A program made the position numbers and the translations under genes. From Anarhynchus alexandrinus (lineage: Eukaryota; Chordata; Aves; Charadriiformes; Charadriidae), in NCBI GenBank assembly GCA_008711295.1, contig VUYV01000090.1, positions 1,743,124 through 1,807,123 on the forward strand: a stretch of DNA of 64,000 nucleotides. Reading direction: 5' to 3'. Shown here in pieces: positions 36,625 to 50,234 of the stretch. The notes beneath the pieces are model-generated. The model was given only the letters and a program-made list of their open reading frames with translations. It was not told where the DNA came from and made no database searches. The stretch's first letter is position 1, and the number at the start of each line of letters is the position of its first letter.

Positions 36625-38396
36625 GTCAAAATTGAGCAGGTCTTGAACACGCTAATCTTGGAGATGGGAGAGAGAATGGCCTTCTTGAGAAGCTCTGGGA
36701 TGGGGGACATGGGGCTGGGGAGAAGGCTGCCTGGAGTTGATGATTCTTTTTAAAAGTGCGTTTTTCTTTTAGATGGAGACCAAACATGCAGATCTGAATC
36801 AGTACTGTGCATTTAACTTCCTGAACGAGCACCTATATTAGAGATGCTTCTGGGTTTTAGAGCCATGCAGTGAAAGCTGGCACTAAGTTAAAGCTAGCTG
36901 AGTTAGCTCCATGCTTTCCTGCAGAACTGCAGAACTGGCATGACTGTGGCGTGGACTGGTCCTTGTATTTCCTCACTGTGTGCAGCTGTAGTTGGGAATT
37001 CGGACTAGGATCATTTTCTTCTGCCGTTCTCCACTCTTACACGTTTGTGTCTCTTCTCTGAATCACAGATTTTCACTGCGGCTCGGAGTGTCTCTCTCAA
37101 CTTTGGGTGGCCCAGTGGCTATGAAAGTCCTCCCCCACACTGTAATGGTTTGCTTCTCTCTTTTCTGCTGATTTCCTGCTGCTTAAACCTTGCTGCTCCG
37201 GCCTTGCTGCTGCCTTGCAGACAGACTGGAGAAAGCTTGTTTTCCCTAGGATGTTGTCATTTTACTCTCATAACAGATTTTGAAAAAAACTATTTCAGGG
37301 GGGAGATAAGGGAACTAAACTGTAACTAGTGTTAAATATCGTCATTCAGATAACAGCTCTAATATGAGTAAATTTGCTTAGACTTTGTAAGTATGTTTGT
37401 ATGTTTATATATCTTAAAAATGTAAGCAGACATAAATCTTTAAATCTCAAACAAGAGGATGATTCTTTTCTGACTCTGCTCAATATTAAAGGCTAAACCA
37501 GAGATAAGATAACATTCCCATAAACATGGAAGTTTGAACAAAGGAGCTGTTGTCCTGAGAATGTGGGAATCAAAAAAAACCCCTGAAGTCTGGACTTAGG
37601 AAATTATCTTACAAAGTGGAATGTTGCATGTAGAGTAACATTTAATGGCGCTCAGAAATTGCAGAACGGGGGAAATCCATAGGTCTTTCTCTTGATCTCA
37701 GTGGTCTCTGGAGCGAGCCCAAAGAAAGCGAAGGGCAGAGGCACATGGGAAATGAATAGCTGGAGCAGAGCCTTTTCTTTTGCTTTGGCTTCTTATTCAA
37801 GGTGTTGGTCTTTTAAGAACTTCCTTTCTTGAACAGCAGAAAGCGAAAGGGTCGGAAACTCCCATGGTCTGAGTAAGTGGGAGGAAAGGGTGCAAATGCT
37901 GTTGACGAGTAAGATGTTTCAGGAATGCGTAAATACATGGTGTGATACTGCAAGTGCGTGGTTTATGAGCGTTGGCCATCGGGTGCATTTAGGACTGTCC
38001 AGAGTATGAATTCAGTTGTTCACAGTTGTAAATATTTGCAGACTGTAGGTCTGTTTCTTGTAGAATATGTCTTTGACTCCATGAAGACTGACTGTGTCCC
38101 TCTTACATTGGTTTTGTGCTTTCACTGCTTCTGAAGGGATGTTCAAAAAGCAGTCAGCTTGCCGCTAGAGGTGATCATTGTAAATTTGCTGTTATTGATT
38201 GTTAAACCCAGCACATTTGGCAGATTATATTTTGGCTGCTGGAATATAATTTATCCATATGGGATATACTTGCTGTTTATGTGTGTGATAGCAGGAGTAA
38301 AGTGAGGAGTGTCAGCACTGGGGTTTTCATAAATCTTTAAATCCCGCTCTTCTTGTAAAGTGGGGAATAGAACACAGGGTGGATTTGTTCATTGGT

Positions 38397-38421
38397 ATTA
38401 TTTTATTTATTTATTTATTTT
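38397..38421. repeat. (TTTA)n microsatellite
   Basis: About five TTTA/TTAT units in TTATTTTATTTATTTATTTA, a simple repeat. Confidence 0.95.
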
Positions 38422-41400
38422 GTCGCAAGGTTGTTTTCTGGGATCCAAAACATGCAACTGCCAAGCAGTGTTTTTTCCCTAGCTGAGGATGTTCACTAAT
38501 ATTTGATGAAGATGTTGCCCTTGGTGTTGCCAAGCCTCAGAAGTTTATTGTGAGGTTCACAATATTTGTTTCTTAAACCCTTAGATCCTGAGGCATGTCA
38601 TAAGATGGGAATCTCAGCTTTCAGTTTTTAAAAAAATGTAGGTTTCTCTCCTTCATGGCTGTCAAGAGAGGCAGGAAAATACAACCCAAGTCTGTCACAA
38701 AGGCTCGAAATATATAAGCAAAATGAAAGCATATCTCAAATATATTTATTTCCTAGTTATGTTTTAATACCAAAGGTTAATTTCATAACTTTTTGGCATA
38801 TTGGTATCAGGAATTTTCAGTACAGTACTGATTGGCCGTTACAGGAAGAATTGTCGTTTTATCCCAGTGGATCACAGGTCTTTCTCTCCCAACGTATGCC
38901 CAATAGTTAGAATGAGGTCTCAGTTTTTCCACTGATTTGAGGATTGTGTCTTATTTAATTGGTTTATTTGAAGACACCTGAAGCCAGCAATATACAAAAG
39001 ACTCTTCTTGAGGGCTCCCAAACTACTGAAGCTAATTTGCTTCCAAATCCAGTGTTACTGATCAGATTTCGAGATGTGCTCACTGTGTTTTTCAGAGTCT
39101 TTCATTCCTGGGGTAAAATTTCTCAGCAGAAACATACAATATTTAAATTCTTGCTTCTTCTTCCAGATCTGCCCATGTATATTTCAGAAAGGATGGGTTA
39201 CATAGCACATCTTTTTTCATAGCTCTCCATCCAGGGTTCTGCCTGATAGGACCAACCAAGTGTCCTTTTAAGGACACAAGAGACTGAGCATATAAGGAGT
39301 GTATTTATTTAGTGAATCCTATGGCTTATCTAATCCCTTCCTGGTCGACATTGGCTGTTACTGGGTGCAAACTCAACCACAGCAGAGCACAGCAATTGCC
39401 AACATTGGCTTTTCTTCTGTAGAAAACTCCTGGCCAAAGTGTCCAGTGGAGAAGTTGGCACAAAGCCTGAGTGAAGAGGTTTTGGTTGACTAAGATTTTG
39501 TTTGTCTTAGGCTCGTTGGTTCTCAGAAGTGCTGACTGATGAGCAGAGAGCTACAAGACATGCTAATTAAGCCATATTCCCTGCCCCTTGATGTTATCTT
39601 AAAGTGTAACTTCAACACTCAGAGACAGAAAATAATGAGGCAGCTGCTCCTTTGGTATAAATTGGGGCAGCCCATTGGACCCAGAAGGGGGACACCACGT
39701 TTCTGGAAACCAGGAGCGTGATCCAAAGTGCAGTTTTTAATTAGACCTCCTTCTCCAAAGGTATTTGCCAGACTGACACAGTGAGGCTGATACGTTCAGT
39801 TATGTCCATCTTTCTTTGGGCAATACAGAATGAAGAATTATTTATATAATAGACATGGGCTCGAAACTAAGTATCTTTCTAAACCTGTAAATGTGTTTTT
39901 GTAACAGATGATTCTTCTTTTAGTGCTGTATTTACTTGCAGATTTCCAAATCATTTTGAAAACTTAAAAAAATTAACACATTATTCATAAATTACTTATC
40001 AATATTGCATGCTGGGTAGCTTCCCCTAGTTTGAATTTTATTGTTGACAAAGCTATCACTTAAGAGAAAATTTTGGAGAATACCTGTTTGGGACCCTGGC
40101 CTGGGTGTTGTGGTTAGTTACCAGCAAGAACAGATTTGTCCTCTTAAAACTAATTAGTGTAGTAGTAGTTAGAGGCCTTGCATTGAGGAAAGCAAAGCAC
40201 TCACCGACTGGAAACACGCACTTCCGTGTCCTGTGTAAGTCTATTTACTGTATTGGGGCTGTAGGGAGGACTTTCCACACTGAACAAGCACATTAAATTT
40301 ATGAGCCTACAAACGTGCTTTAACCTTGAGAAACATGGATCGGCCTGTTGTAAGTTCAACTGGGCTTCTTACATGCCTGAAGTTGTACATGTGCCTGAGT
40401 ATTTAAAAATATCGTGGCCAAACAGCTTATCAAATCCATTTCCACATCCTCTCCTGAGGCTGTCTTTATGTTACACAGTTGCCCAAATAAAGGGACAAAA
40501 AAAATCTTTGCTTTTAAAAATATACTTGGTGGAGTTAAATAAAATCTAAAGAAACTTAAAACCAGAGGTATTCTGTCCCAGTCCTGGGCAAGCAGCATGC
40601 AATTTTGTCCATGTAGTTGTGAAAATCCAAATCCATGCTCTTGTTATTTCTCCTTGAAATTTTCAGGGAGAGAAAAATGTGCTCCTCTGCACCACTTTTG
40701 TCAAATTTTGGCCGTTGGAAAATGAATACAACTGTGACATTCCAGCCCTGGAAAACAAAAGATTAAAATAAATATATTGAAGAAAAAGAAGCAATTCTGT
40801 GATGTAGTTCCTGAAATATGTATTTTGCAATGTAAAATTCCTAAAAAAACCATTCCTCTCAAAACTAAGTTGTTTCCAAAGACATCCCAAGTACCTGGGT
40901 TTTTCTAATTTGTAAATAATGAAATGGGAGCTCTGTGAACTCAAGAAGTCTCACTCACACATTTGATTCAAATGGCCTCTGTGTGAACTCTATAAAATTC
41001 TTTTGCTTTGAATTATCAGTTTGAGTTCACAGTCCCTGGTGGTAGCTGGAGTTCTTACTGTTTTCTTTAATTCCTTTTCTTTTTAATTCATTTTCTGTTC
41101 TTGACTATTATTGGAGAGGAACCATCTGATTGAGACATATATACGTATATTTTACAGAATGTTGCAGTCGTAGAGTTCTTTTAAGAGTAAATTGTTTTAG
41201 TGAAATGTCAGAAAATCTGCAGAAACCAAACGCTCCGAGTTCCCTTGAATAATGAGGCTATTGTTAAATGATTGAATACTTTAGAGATTAATATCATGGT
41301 ATGCTGGCATGCTGGTTCATACCAACTGTAATTTAACAATGAATCCTCCGTAAGTAAGCAAGACTGTGAATGAGAAATCAGATACAAGACAGCACAGCAT

Positions 41401-43646
41401 GCAAGAACATACAAAGTAAATAAATTCTACACACAGGAACGATACGGTGGGGGGGTTTATTTCCAGAATATCTCACATATTTGAGTTGCTAGATAGAGGA
41501 GATCCTTCAAGTTTGAAGATCTGCTTAATTTATTCTTCCAACACTGATGAGCAATGTCTTTATAGTAGAAAAGATAGGTTTTGAATGTTCTGTTATTTTT
41601 TCCCCCCCCGTTCTTTGAAAATTAGGATGCCTGGCATTATCATTTGTGACAGGCTACAGTAAACCACATCTAATTCTGTGAAGGGTTTCGGATCCCTAAG
41701 CTGTCTTCCCAATAATGCATCCTATCATTATACAGAAAATGTAGCGGCGCTGCTGAGTGTCTGGAGACAAAAGTTGCATTTTATTTTTTTTAAGACATCT
41801 GAATTCTTGCAAATATGGAATAATTAGTAGTTGAAGATTTAATGATGGCCCAGAAGAAGGACTGAAGTGTTCTGCATGAAATCACAGTTATTAATTTGTG
41901 CACGAATTTTGTTTTCCATAGTTAATTTAGCAACTGTAGAATATTTTGCTAATTAATTATTAACAGTGGTTATTTGTCATGGCAGAACTGTGAGGGAAGA
42001 ACATAGCTTTCTAGCAAAGCAAAAATATAGACCTCAGAATTTTAATTTGAATATGATATACAATAATGTAATCATTTTTTAAATAGTCTTAAATAGCATC
42101 AATATTCAAAGATACAGACATAATATGAATATAATATATAGCACTAATTCAGAATACATAGTGTTTAGAATGAAAACTGCAACTAAGAGCTTGCAACAAA
42201 CTGGGGAAAAATGCTGTAAAATGTCAGGCTTTTATGGGGAGTGCCACGTTAGTAACTGGCATTTTATTCTGTCTTGGGTATCGAGAGTGTGACAAATCTG
42301 TAGCCTTATTATAAGCACTGTGAATAGGATTTGAGCTTGTACCTACTGAAGGCAATGAAAAAATTGTCTTTGATTTCTGCAAGTGTTGGATCAAGCCACT
42401 TAATTTCATTTACATGCAGACAAAAAAATCTTTTTTTATTTTTATTTTTTGGCAAGGAAAAGGACAAGGCTACAGGAAACATTACCTTTGAACTGCTAAA
42501 GTGATATACTTCTTATAGGTCTGAAAGTTCATGTTCTTTATATTTCCAGAAATTTAGTATCTTTTTAGATTTCGTTAACTTTAACTTCTATTTTACCTGG
42601 CTTAATTTTGCAAGTACTGAAAACAAGTACAGCAAGTCTTCAGAGACAGCACACTTTTATACAGGACTATTTTTCCAGAGGTGAATATGTATAATGTTTA
42701 AGAATATGAATGCAGATTAGTTTGAATCAGAAATATGACCCTCTCTTTCTTGGTAAATATCTGGGTTGTCTTGTAAATCCATTTCTAACTTGAATGTGAG
42801 ACGCGTTTATTGTTTTTGTGAAGATGAAGGTGAGACGCCTTAAAGCACTTTAATAGCAGAATATTTTAGGGACACTGGAAAGGAAAGCTAGCATTTTAAA
42901 AGTAAAGGAATTTTTTGGTTGTAGGTTTTTCTACACATGTTTTAAGAGGTTTATTTACGGTATTCTCCACCCTAGGTTGCTGAAAATTTACAAGAAGCAA
43001 ACTGCACTAAAACTACTGAGTTTTCTGTATTTTTGGGTAAAAGAACACCAAAGGACCTAATACAGCTGCTCCAGGCCTGTATTAGAGCCCTGTGATTTGA
43101 GCTAAATGGTGCTTGCTGCTTCTGGAAAGCAGGATTTCTGACTATGATCTGTCAATGCAGTGTAAAGTAAATGGTGTGATCCATAATCTGAAATAGACTT
43201 TTAGGTTCTTTCCTCCTAACATGGAGCTGTTATTCAAGAGAACGGTATGATCTTGGGTTTTATTTGTCTAAAGCAATAATAGTGTTCCTAGACACGTGCA
43301 TACAGTTATTTCATGGGTTTTGTAGCTTTTTTTCTTTCTCTGATACTTCTGAAAAATATATTTTTAGTGGACATAGGCTGATGGTGAATAATAGGCCCAC
43401 GTATGAGTCAAACGACTACATGCTTAGTAGTAAATACCTGTACCAGAAGATATTATTGATTATGTATACATTCTTTCAGTGGTTAATCAGCTTGCATTCG
43501 CTTGAAAATTCACTCTTCATAGATGCTGCAATATTCATTACTGTCTGCTTAAAACTGGGCTCCTAACTCTGTTGTTAGAACAGAAATACATAGCTTGAGT
43601 ATCAAAATTGCTGAGCAACACTTGCCTTACAGAATTCACTACTAAT

Positions 43647-43665
43647 GACTCAGGAGCCCTGAGTC
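43647..43665. repeat. Small perfect hairpin
   Basis: GACTCAGG-AGC-CCTGAGTC is an 8-bp stem with a 3-nt loop. It could be chance. Confidence 0.6.
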
Positions 43666-44867
43666 CAGGGCCGTTTTAGATGTACAACCAAAGGATTTAA
43701 GAGGCGCCCTCTCCACTTTTTTGTGGTGTTTCTGAAACTCTTGGACAAGTTGTTACTCTAAATTTCTGTACGAACTTGTATTATATTTAGTGAAGGAATG
43801 ATTTTTATAAACTTGACAGCTAAAGTAAGTTGAGAAGACAGAACCGTTGAATGTTAAACTCTTACAGAAGTATGGGTTTGTTAATCCAGTACACCATAGG
43901 TTCCCTGCAACTACATCCTTCTGTTGGTTCCTCAAGTCATGTGCTGGTCTGTGAAAATAAAAGGTGCTGTGAATGGCATGAATTTTGTTGTTGTACCTCT
44001 GTGTGAATGAAAGAATTTAGTCTTAACTTTTCCTTTTTTAATTAAAAATAATATATGGAAAAACAACAACAAAGCAGCTCAATCTTTGTTAATGGATAGA
44101 ATAGTAATGAATTGTATTTTTGAGAAAAATAGAAGCATTGTAGATGTCATGCAATAGATGAAACACCCAGAAATGATCGTGCAAATCAGAACTTTCTTTC
44201 TGAGTGAATTTCCCTTTTGTGTGTATTTGGATGTCTTAGGTTCATGTGGCAGTGTATTATAGGAATAACATCTCTCTGAGAAACCCAGCAGCAATTCCTT
44301 CTGTACTTTAGTCTTTCATAATGTGGGCTTTTTTTTTCCTCCCAAAATCCATGATTTTCCTAATAGAGCCTGCTTTAAACAAAATGAACCCAGTTATGCT
44401 ATTTATATATTAATTCACAAGAATGAAAGCGCCTCAGAGTTGCTTATCTAAATCCAATTACTGCTGGTCAAATTCATCCCGGTACAAAAGTTCCTGAGAT
44501 AAAAGCATATATTACCTAAATGCCCAGAAATGCAGACTGTTTTCAGTTGGGTGAATTGTGCTCTGAGCCATGCGTGAGGCCTTGAGTGAACCCTAATGCT
44601 GGGGTTATAATTATTAAGCACTCAACTTGGAAATTACATGGTAACTCCAAGGAAGAATTCTGTACACCGGTTACTTGAGTTTAAATCCCAAGTTTCACAT
44701 TTATTTAAAACATGCAAGCAGTAACTGGAATTGGGCAAAAGCTGTGTTTTGTACAAGTCTCTGCACTACCACCTTGTCGATGAGGATGGCAGTACGTGTG
44801 TAGCACTGAGTCGAGCGAGCGGTGAAAGACTCGGCCTGTCCGGTCCGACGGCTGTTTGCCATTGCAG

Positions 44868-45158
44868 AACTTATCAGGGAGTGTAGTGATAGGATAAGGG
44901 GTAATGGTTTTAAACTGAAAGAGGGTAGATTTAGGTTAGATATTAAGAAGAAATTCTTTACTGTGAGGGTGGTGAGACACTGGAACAGGTTGCCCGGAGA
45001 GGTTGTGGATGCCCCATCCCTGGAAGTGTTCAAGGCCAGGTTGGATGAGACTTTGAGCAACCTGGTCTAGTGGGAGGTGTCCCTGCCCATGGCAGGGGGA
45101 TTGGAACTAGGTGATTTTCAAGATCCTTTCCAACTGTAACCATTCTATGATTCTATGA
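44868..45158 (+). mobile_element. Best-preserved CR1 LINE copy (3' end of ORF2, 3' UTR and tail)
   Basis: The frame remains open through the CR1 ORF2 C-terminus to its stop at 45068-45070: [46 protein letters not shown], then [11 protein letters not shown]. After it comes the typical 'gtgggaggtgtccctgcccatgg' and 'ccattctatgattctatga' tail (45142-45158). It lies in the same orientation as RBMS3 and is 5'-truncated like most CR1 copies. The intact tail reading frame implies a younger insertion than the other copies here. Without RT and endonuclease it cannot move on its own. Confidence 0.93.
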
Positions 45159-46130
45159 CTAGCCACGGCCAGCCTGAAGGCAGGCTTGAAGGACAGAATA
45201 AGACATACCTATCCCAGAGGCTTTCGTTTTCCGTAACACCATGGAAAAGCTGAAAAGTTTGAGTGGCCCCAACCAGACTGGTCTCCCAGGAAATCCCTTC
45301 TTTGACTCAGCGGCTCTTGGTGGTGGCTGTCCCTCAGCAGGCTTCCCACCTTGGCGTATTGCCTGCCAGCAGCAGGGTGATGGTACCTGGTTCCTCTGCC
45401 CTGAACTGATCCCCTGCTGCATCTCACTTCCCTCCCAACCCTGGTCACCCATTTGCCTTCCCCTGAGCCCCCCAGCTTCCCGCAGGGAGAAGCAGAAATG
45501 GCTCAAATCCTTTGTGTGCTGTGAGACAGCAAATTCACATCAGTTTGGGATCGGTGTGGGCAGTGGGAAAGGTTCCCGCGTCTCGTAAGTGGTATCACTT
45601 GCAGCTGAAGTGCTTCCTTCAGGAGCTATCTCCATTTTAACAGCAGTTATCAAATAACTTCCTGGGAACGACCGGGTCGAGCTTGGTCTGCAGTGTAAGT
45701 GCTGATCGACCGCCTGCCTGCAAGCTCTTGAAATGATCTATTGATACTGCAACTTTGATGTGCGTTAAGGGTTTATTCTGCATTGCTTGCATCTTTCCTG
45801 AGTCTGCTGAGTGGTCAGAAAATGTGGGGTGCAGTGGGATGGGGCTCTTGAGAGTGGTTTTTGACATAGTTCTGTAGCCAGGACTGAGTAGGGAGATTGT
45901 TTCTCTGTGCACAGCACCGTGAGGTCTTCATTCAGTCCTACCCTCCGTGTGACACGGCATGTTACTGCCGTTTGTAAGTGAAGTGTTTTTAAGTGACCTT
46001 TGTAATTTTAATAGTGGATATCAGATGACTTGAACAGTTTCCCCCTAAACCAATATATACAAGAGAAGATAAAAACGTTTAGGTTTGTAAGAAGGTATTT
46101 CTTCCCCCAAATTAACGTTCTCTTGCTGTG

Positions 46131-46574
46131 TAAGAACGGCTAAGCTGGGTCAGACAGGAATTTGTTTCGGCAGCTGTGGAGGTGCCTGATGTTAAAACAG
46201 GGACAACATCTGGTGATACTACTCTGGTACCCTCTCCCAGTTTCTGGCATTATGTGACTTCCAGGGCCATGATGTGTCTTTGCTTTTAATTTTGTGACAG
46301 ATTTTCCATCCTAGAAGTTTTTTGTAGAGATGCACTCAGTGGGTCATAAGCGCGGGCTGTGGCAATGAGTTCCACAAGTAACTTTCCATTCTGGGGAAGT
46401 ACCACCTTCTGCAGTTTTTAAACCTTGTCATTTCCGTGGCAGTCCTTACGTATTACGAGAAACAATGAAGACAACTAGTCACCGTTTCACTGCATCGGTC
46501 CTTTTTTAATGAGCTGAAGTTTTAGTCTGTGTAGTTGTTCCTGATATGGAAGGTCTTTCCAATATCTGACCACA
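46131..46574 (+). repeat. Old amniote-type dispersed repeat relic
   Basis: The order 'agaacggctaagctgggtcagac', 'tctggtgatact', 'cccagtttctggca', 'gttccacaagtaactt', 'ttctggggaagtaccaccttctg' and 'tgaagttttagtctgtg' parallels a repeat seen widely in reptiles and birds ('aacggccatactgggtcagacc ... ttccacaggttgac ... gaagaaatacttcctttt'). I recognise the pattern from memory but cannot name its family with certainty; a CR1-type LINE portion is likely. Confidence 0.5.
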
Positions 46575-49500
46575 TTAAAAGGATTTAAAAAAAACCCCAA
46601 CGATGTAAACAATTTTATTTGTGCCTACTATGCCTTTAAATAACACTTGGGGAAGAATGTAATCAAAACCAACACATGTTGTATGTCTGGAAATGTTTAG
46701 AATAGAAATTTCGGTTCAGATGTTCAGTAGACACATTCTTGAGGTAGCCATCTCACAGATTTATAATGTCTATTCCCTTGGATACTGTGATGATACACTC
46801 ATTATGTTGAAGGGTTGGTAATAAGGCATTGAGATGAGCTTCATTCCACAATTATCCTTCTCTGACCAGAATTTTTGATTCAAAATCTTTGAAAGAATAT
46901 CTCCATGCACCGTAGCTCAAGAGGAAGTCAAATAGTGCTCATGTTTTCTCACGACAAGCGAGCCATACCTGGTATTTTTTACATTAATGATATCTTAGTT
47001 TGTAGAACAGAGGTGGGCAGGCTGTTGGATTTTATAGCAGTTCCCGTTTCAATATAATAAAACAAGAGACCAGCTCTTGTGATGCACATTATCCTTATTT
47101 CTGTGGGCATTCCCATTGCAGAATACATTTTTGGTACTTCTGGGTGAATCAAATCACAACTAAAGGTCACACAAAGAGAAAGCCAAACAACTTTGGAGAG
47201 GAGACGTAACTCAGTCCCGCTCTCCACACATGCAAGAAAGAAATATGAGTACATTTGTAGGAACAAAATACCTTCCTGATTTCATGCAGCACACAAACCA
47301 ACATTCTTCATCAGAACTGATGTTCTGATTACCGTAAAATAATTACTTGAAATATTTAGGAAAACAGTGTCCAAATTAATTCCAATTACTTTCTTGTGGT
47401 AGCGCTCAAGGTTTATAGCGGTAGATTAAATCGCCTGCATATGGCTAATTGCCTATAACAGTGTTTGTTATTGTGGTGCCTCTTACCGCTCTGATGTCTG
47501 TTTTTTGCAAACCTGAAGGTGTGCGTGTAACTTCACGTGCGGGAGGAAACCTCCTCTTCCGAACCGAACAGAATCACTTCTGTGAGTAAAATCTCTAGCG
47601 TAACTAAGTGCTTGCAGGATCCCAGTGTGTAGCTACTAACTCTGGGAAATCTGTAATAAAAGCAGTGGAACCACAAATGCCTGCCTCTGCTGGCAAGAAA
47701 TGTTAACTTTTAGCTCTCACGTGACTTGGATGAAACAACATATCAATTCATTAGGGGTGGTTGGACTGAAATGGAGGCTGGGTGTTAGTTTTTGTTGGCG
47801 GAAGTTTAGGTAGGGGTTGTGTTTTATTTGAGGTTGTTGTGGGTTAGCCGCTGATTTTTGTTGGATTCTTTTTCTATATATCTGTCAGAGGCCCTTTACT
47901 GTACAAGATAGGCATGTTTTTGCATGTTTTTCATGTATTTGATTTTAAATCTAAATAAATCAAACAAATGAGGATGCACCGCACGGTCCAAATTTCCTGC
48001 TGGGTAAGTTGGCCCACTGAACAGCCATAAATCACACTGGCAGAGAATTTGGCTTTGCCTTCTTAAGATATGTGCTCTAATGTCTTCGAGGCCAAAGTCA
48101 ACTTCAGGTATTACCATGAAGAATTATAAAATTAAGTGGAACATAAGTGAGTATAAAGGCCCCAATTCTGGAAACACCTGAGGTTAGAAAAGCATGTGAT
48201 CTCATGGTTAAAATTAAATCTTTTATGTATGTGTTTGGAGTGGAGCCAGCTATGGCAAAATAGACCCACAGCTACCTGCCCGGGTATCCATCATGGTGGA
48301 GCGCACAATGGATTACGCCTGCCTTCAGAGCGCAAAATCCTGCCTGTCTACAGAGCTAGCAACAAAAGGGGGGGTGTGTGGAGGGGAGGAAGGCTTGTAC
48401 AGTTTTTTGGGGTTCCTAAAAGGTGGGTGAATTGGGGCTCGACTTAGATTGTGCAAACTGTTAATGCCTTGAGATCAGTTTGCCCTCCTTCTGACTGGTT
48501 TCAGTTTGAAATAAAACAAAGCAAAGCATGTTTTTCCTCCCCAAAATGAAAGTCAAATGGAAACAAATGCTTTTGCGGGTTCTTAGGGAAAGGAAAAACA
48601 GTGCAATGGAAAGTCTCACTTTGCATCAGTCACGAAAACAGTAAAGAGAGATGGAGAGACAGTGGCCTTTATCTGAAGCTGAGTGGTTATATGTCAGTGA
48701 CAGTGTGGAAACTTCAGCTGAGAACTTTGTCAGGCATAAAATGGCCTCAAATCTTCTTTGCTGATACCGAAGAGTATGTTTAGGCAGGCTGGTCTCCCTT
48801 CATAAGATACTTGTTTGCTGAGTCGCAGACTGAAACCCGAAGGTCCCTTTTCCCCTGTGAGTGATGGTACCATTACCTCTTTGGCTCCCTGGTGGGTTTT
48901 TTTGGTCTTTTTTTCCTTTTTTCTTTTTTTTTTTTTTTTTTTTTTTTNTGTCCTTAGAGTCCTTTTCTGTATAGTAGGAGACATGGGGTTTTTTCCTGAG
49001 GCAGAGAAGGGAACTGCAACCAGGTCTTCCACATCCTGGTTTCTGGACTTAAAGTAGAAGTCACTAACACCAAATTGATATTGCTGTTTAATAAAGATTA
49101 ACCAAATAAAAATTGTTTTGCCATACTTTTCAGTGGTTTAATTAATGAACTGTTGGTTATTTTCCATGGGTGTTGCTTTGCCATTAGAAGATACAATTTT
49201 ATTATAAGCTTTTATAGTAATATGTCCTTCATTGATGGTGAAAGTTGTGTTCCATGGAAGTGTCTTCCAAATGAAAGCCCAATCTATCAGAGTACCAGTA
49301 ATGCTTTTTTAAAAAAAATCTGGGAAAGGACATTTTAGAGGAAACTCTCTTCAGTGAAGCAGAGATCAAGATATGTCAGTGACTTGAGAAATAAAATTAT
49401 TTTTCTTATTCTCCTGAAGTCTTATATTCAGCCATAAATGTCATCTTCTGTAATTTTTTTACCAGGGTTTTGTGATACTTACTATTAAGTCTGCATTTTT

Positions 49501-50204
49501 AGTCTTAACCTCTGTAAGGTAAAGACATACCGATTTTATGGTCTAGTTGCTTAATGCAACAAGTTGTAGCTGCCCAAATTCCCTCTTCATCATGCTAAGT
49601 ATATCAAATTGCAGTGCAGTGCCATGCTGTCTATGGGAGGCTGTATAATTTCAAATAAGTATTAACATTTATCTTGGAAAGAGCTAGGAGGTGCACGTAA
49701 ACCTCAAAGCTTCTGTTTATCCAGAACAGAAGTTTAGAGTGTATATGCGCAGGCATGGATGCACACATGAGCACAGTTGTGTGTGCATGCATGTAAAAAA
49801 ATGACCATAATTCTTGCATTTTCGTTAGTCCTGGAGGAATCTGGTCCGTCTGTATTGAAACAAACCGTGTTTGGCATCTAAAAATGAAAAAAAACCCAAA
49901 CATTTTTAAGCAAACCTACTTAGTGTAACCAAAGAAGACTCTTTACTAGTGCTGATATCCTAAAATCCTTACTATAATCAGCATTTATGCTGGCAGTGTG
50001 GCGTGGTGACCAGAGATGGACAGGGTGTAGCAAATGACCAATGCTTTTCAGGTGAACTTGAAAGGTGTTTGTTGAACTGCAGTGGCAGAAGGACCCTCTC
50101 CAGGAGTGTCAGGCAAACATTTTTTCAAGAGCGCTAGATCTCTTCCTAGTATATGTGTTAGTGATGTAAAAATAACTGCGTATGTTATTAAAATATGATA
50201 ACAT
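46575..50204. other. Intronic stretch before the second visible exon
   Basis: No repeat family was recognised apart from the poly(T) at 48924. An open frame at 46979-47266 (minus, 95 codons) has no identifiable product. Confidence 0.55.
48924..48947. repeat. Poly(T) homopolymer next to an N
   Basis: About 24 T end at an ambiguous base at 48948, typical of sequencing uncertainty at a homopolymer. The upstream 48897-48923 is also T-rich. Confidence 0.95.
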
Positions 50205-50210
50205 GTATTT

Positions 50211-50234
50211 CTTTTTTTTTTGTTTTCTCCATAG
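50211..50234 (+). promoter_or_regulatory. 3' splice site of the 50235 exon
   Basis: A T-rich tract runs to ATAG at 50231-50234, and TGATAAC about 35-40 nt upstream could serve as branch point. The exon starts with GTACGG, so the acceptor AG is followed by a donor-like GT. Confidence 0.88.

Larger units (their letters stand above)
34790..44775. other. Intronic stretch, low-complexity tracts only
   Basis: About 10 kb with only the G/C tracts at 36487-36624, the TTTA repeat at 38397 and the hairpin at 43647. Scattered open frames have no recognisable products. The 41900-42180 region is particularly AT-rich. Confidence 0.55.
23389..50234 (+). other. RBMS3 intron of 26,846 bp between the two visible exons
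   Basis: This GT-AG intron joins a codon split after its second base. It contains a CpG island, a hairpin with flanking direct repeats, several old repeats and one well-preserved CR1. No nested gene was recognised on either strand. Confidence 0.92.

Noticed and set aside
41139..41150. Palindrome ATATACGTATAT
   Set aside because: A short AT-rich palindrome is expected by chance in 64 kb.
44822..45070. 82-codon plus-strand open frame as a host gene
   Set aside because: From about residue 16 it is the CR1 ORF2 C-terminus, so it is retrotransposon sequence.
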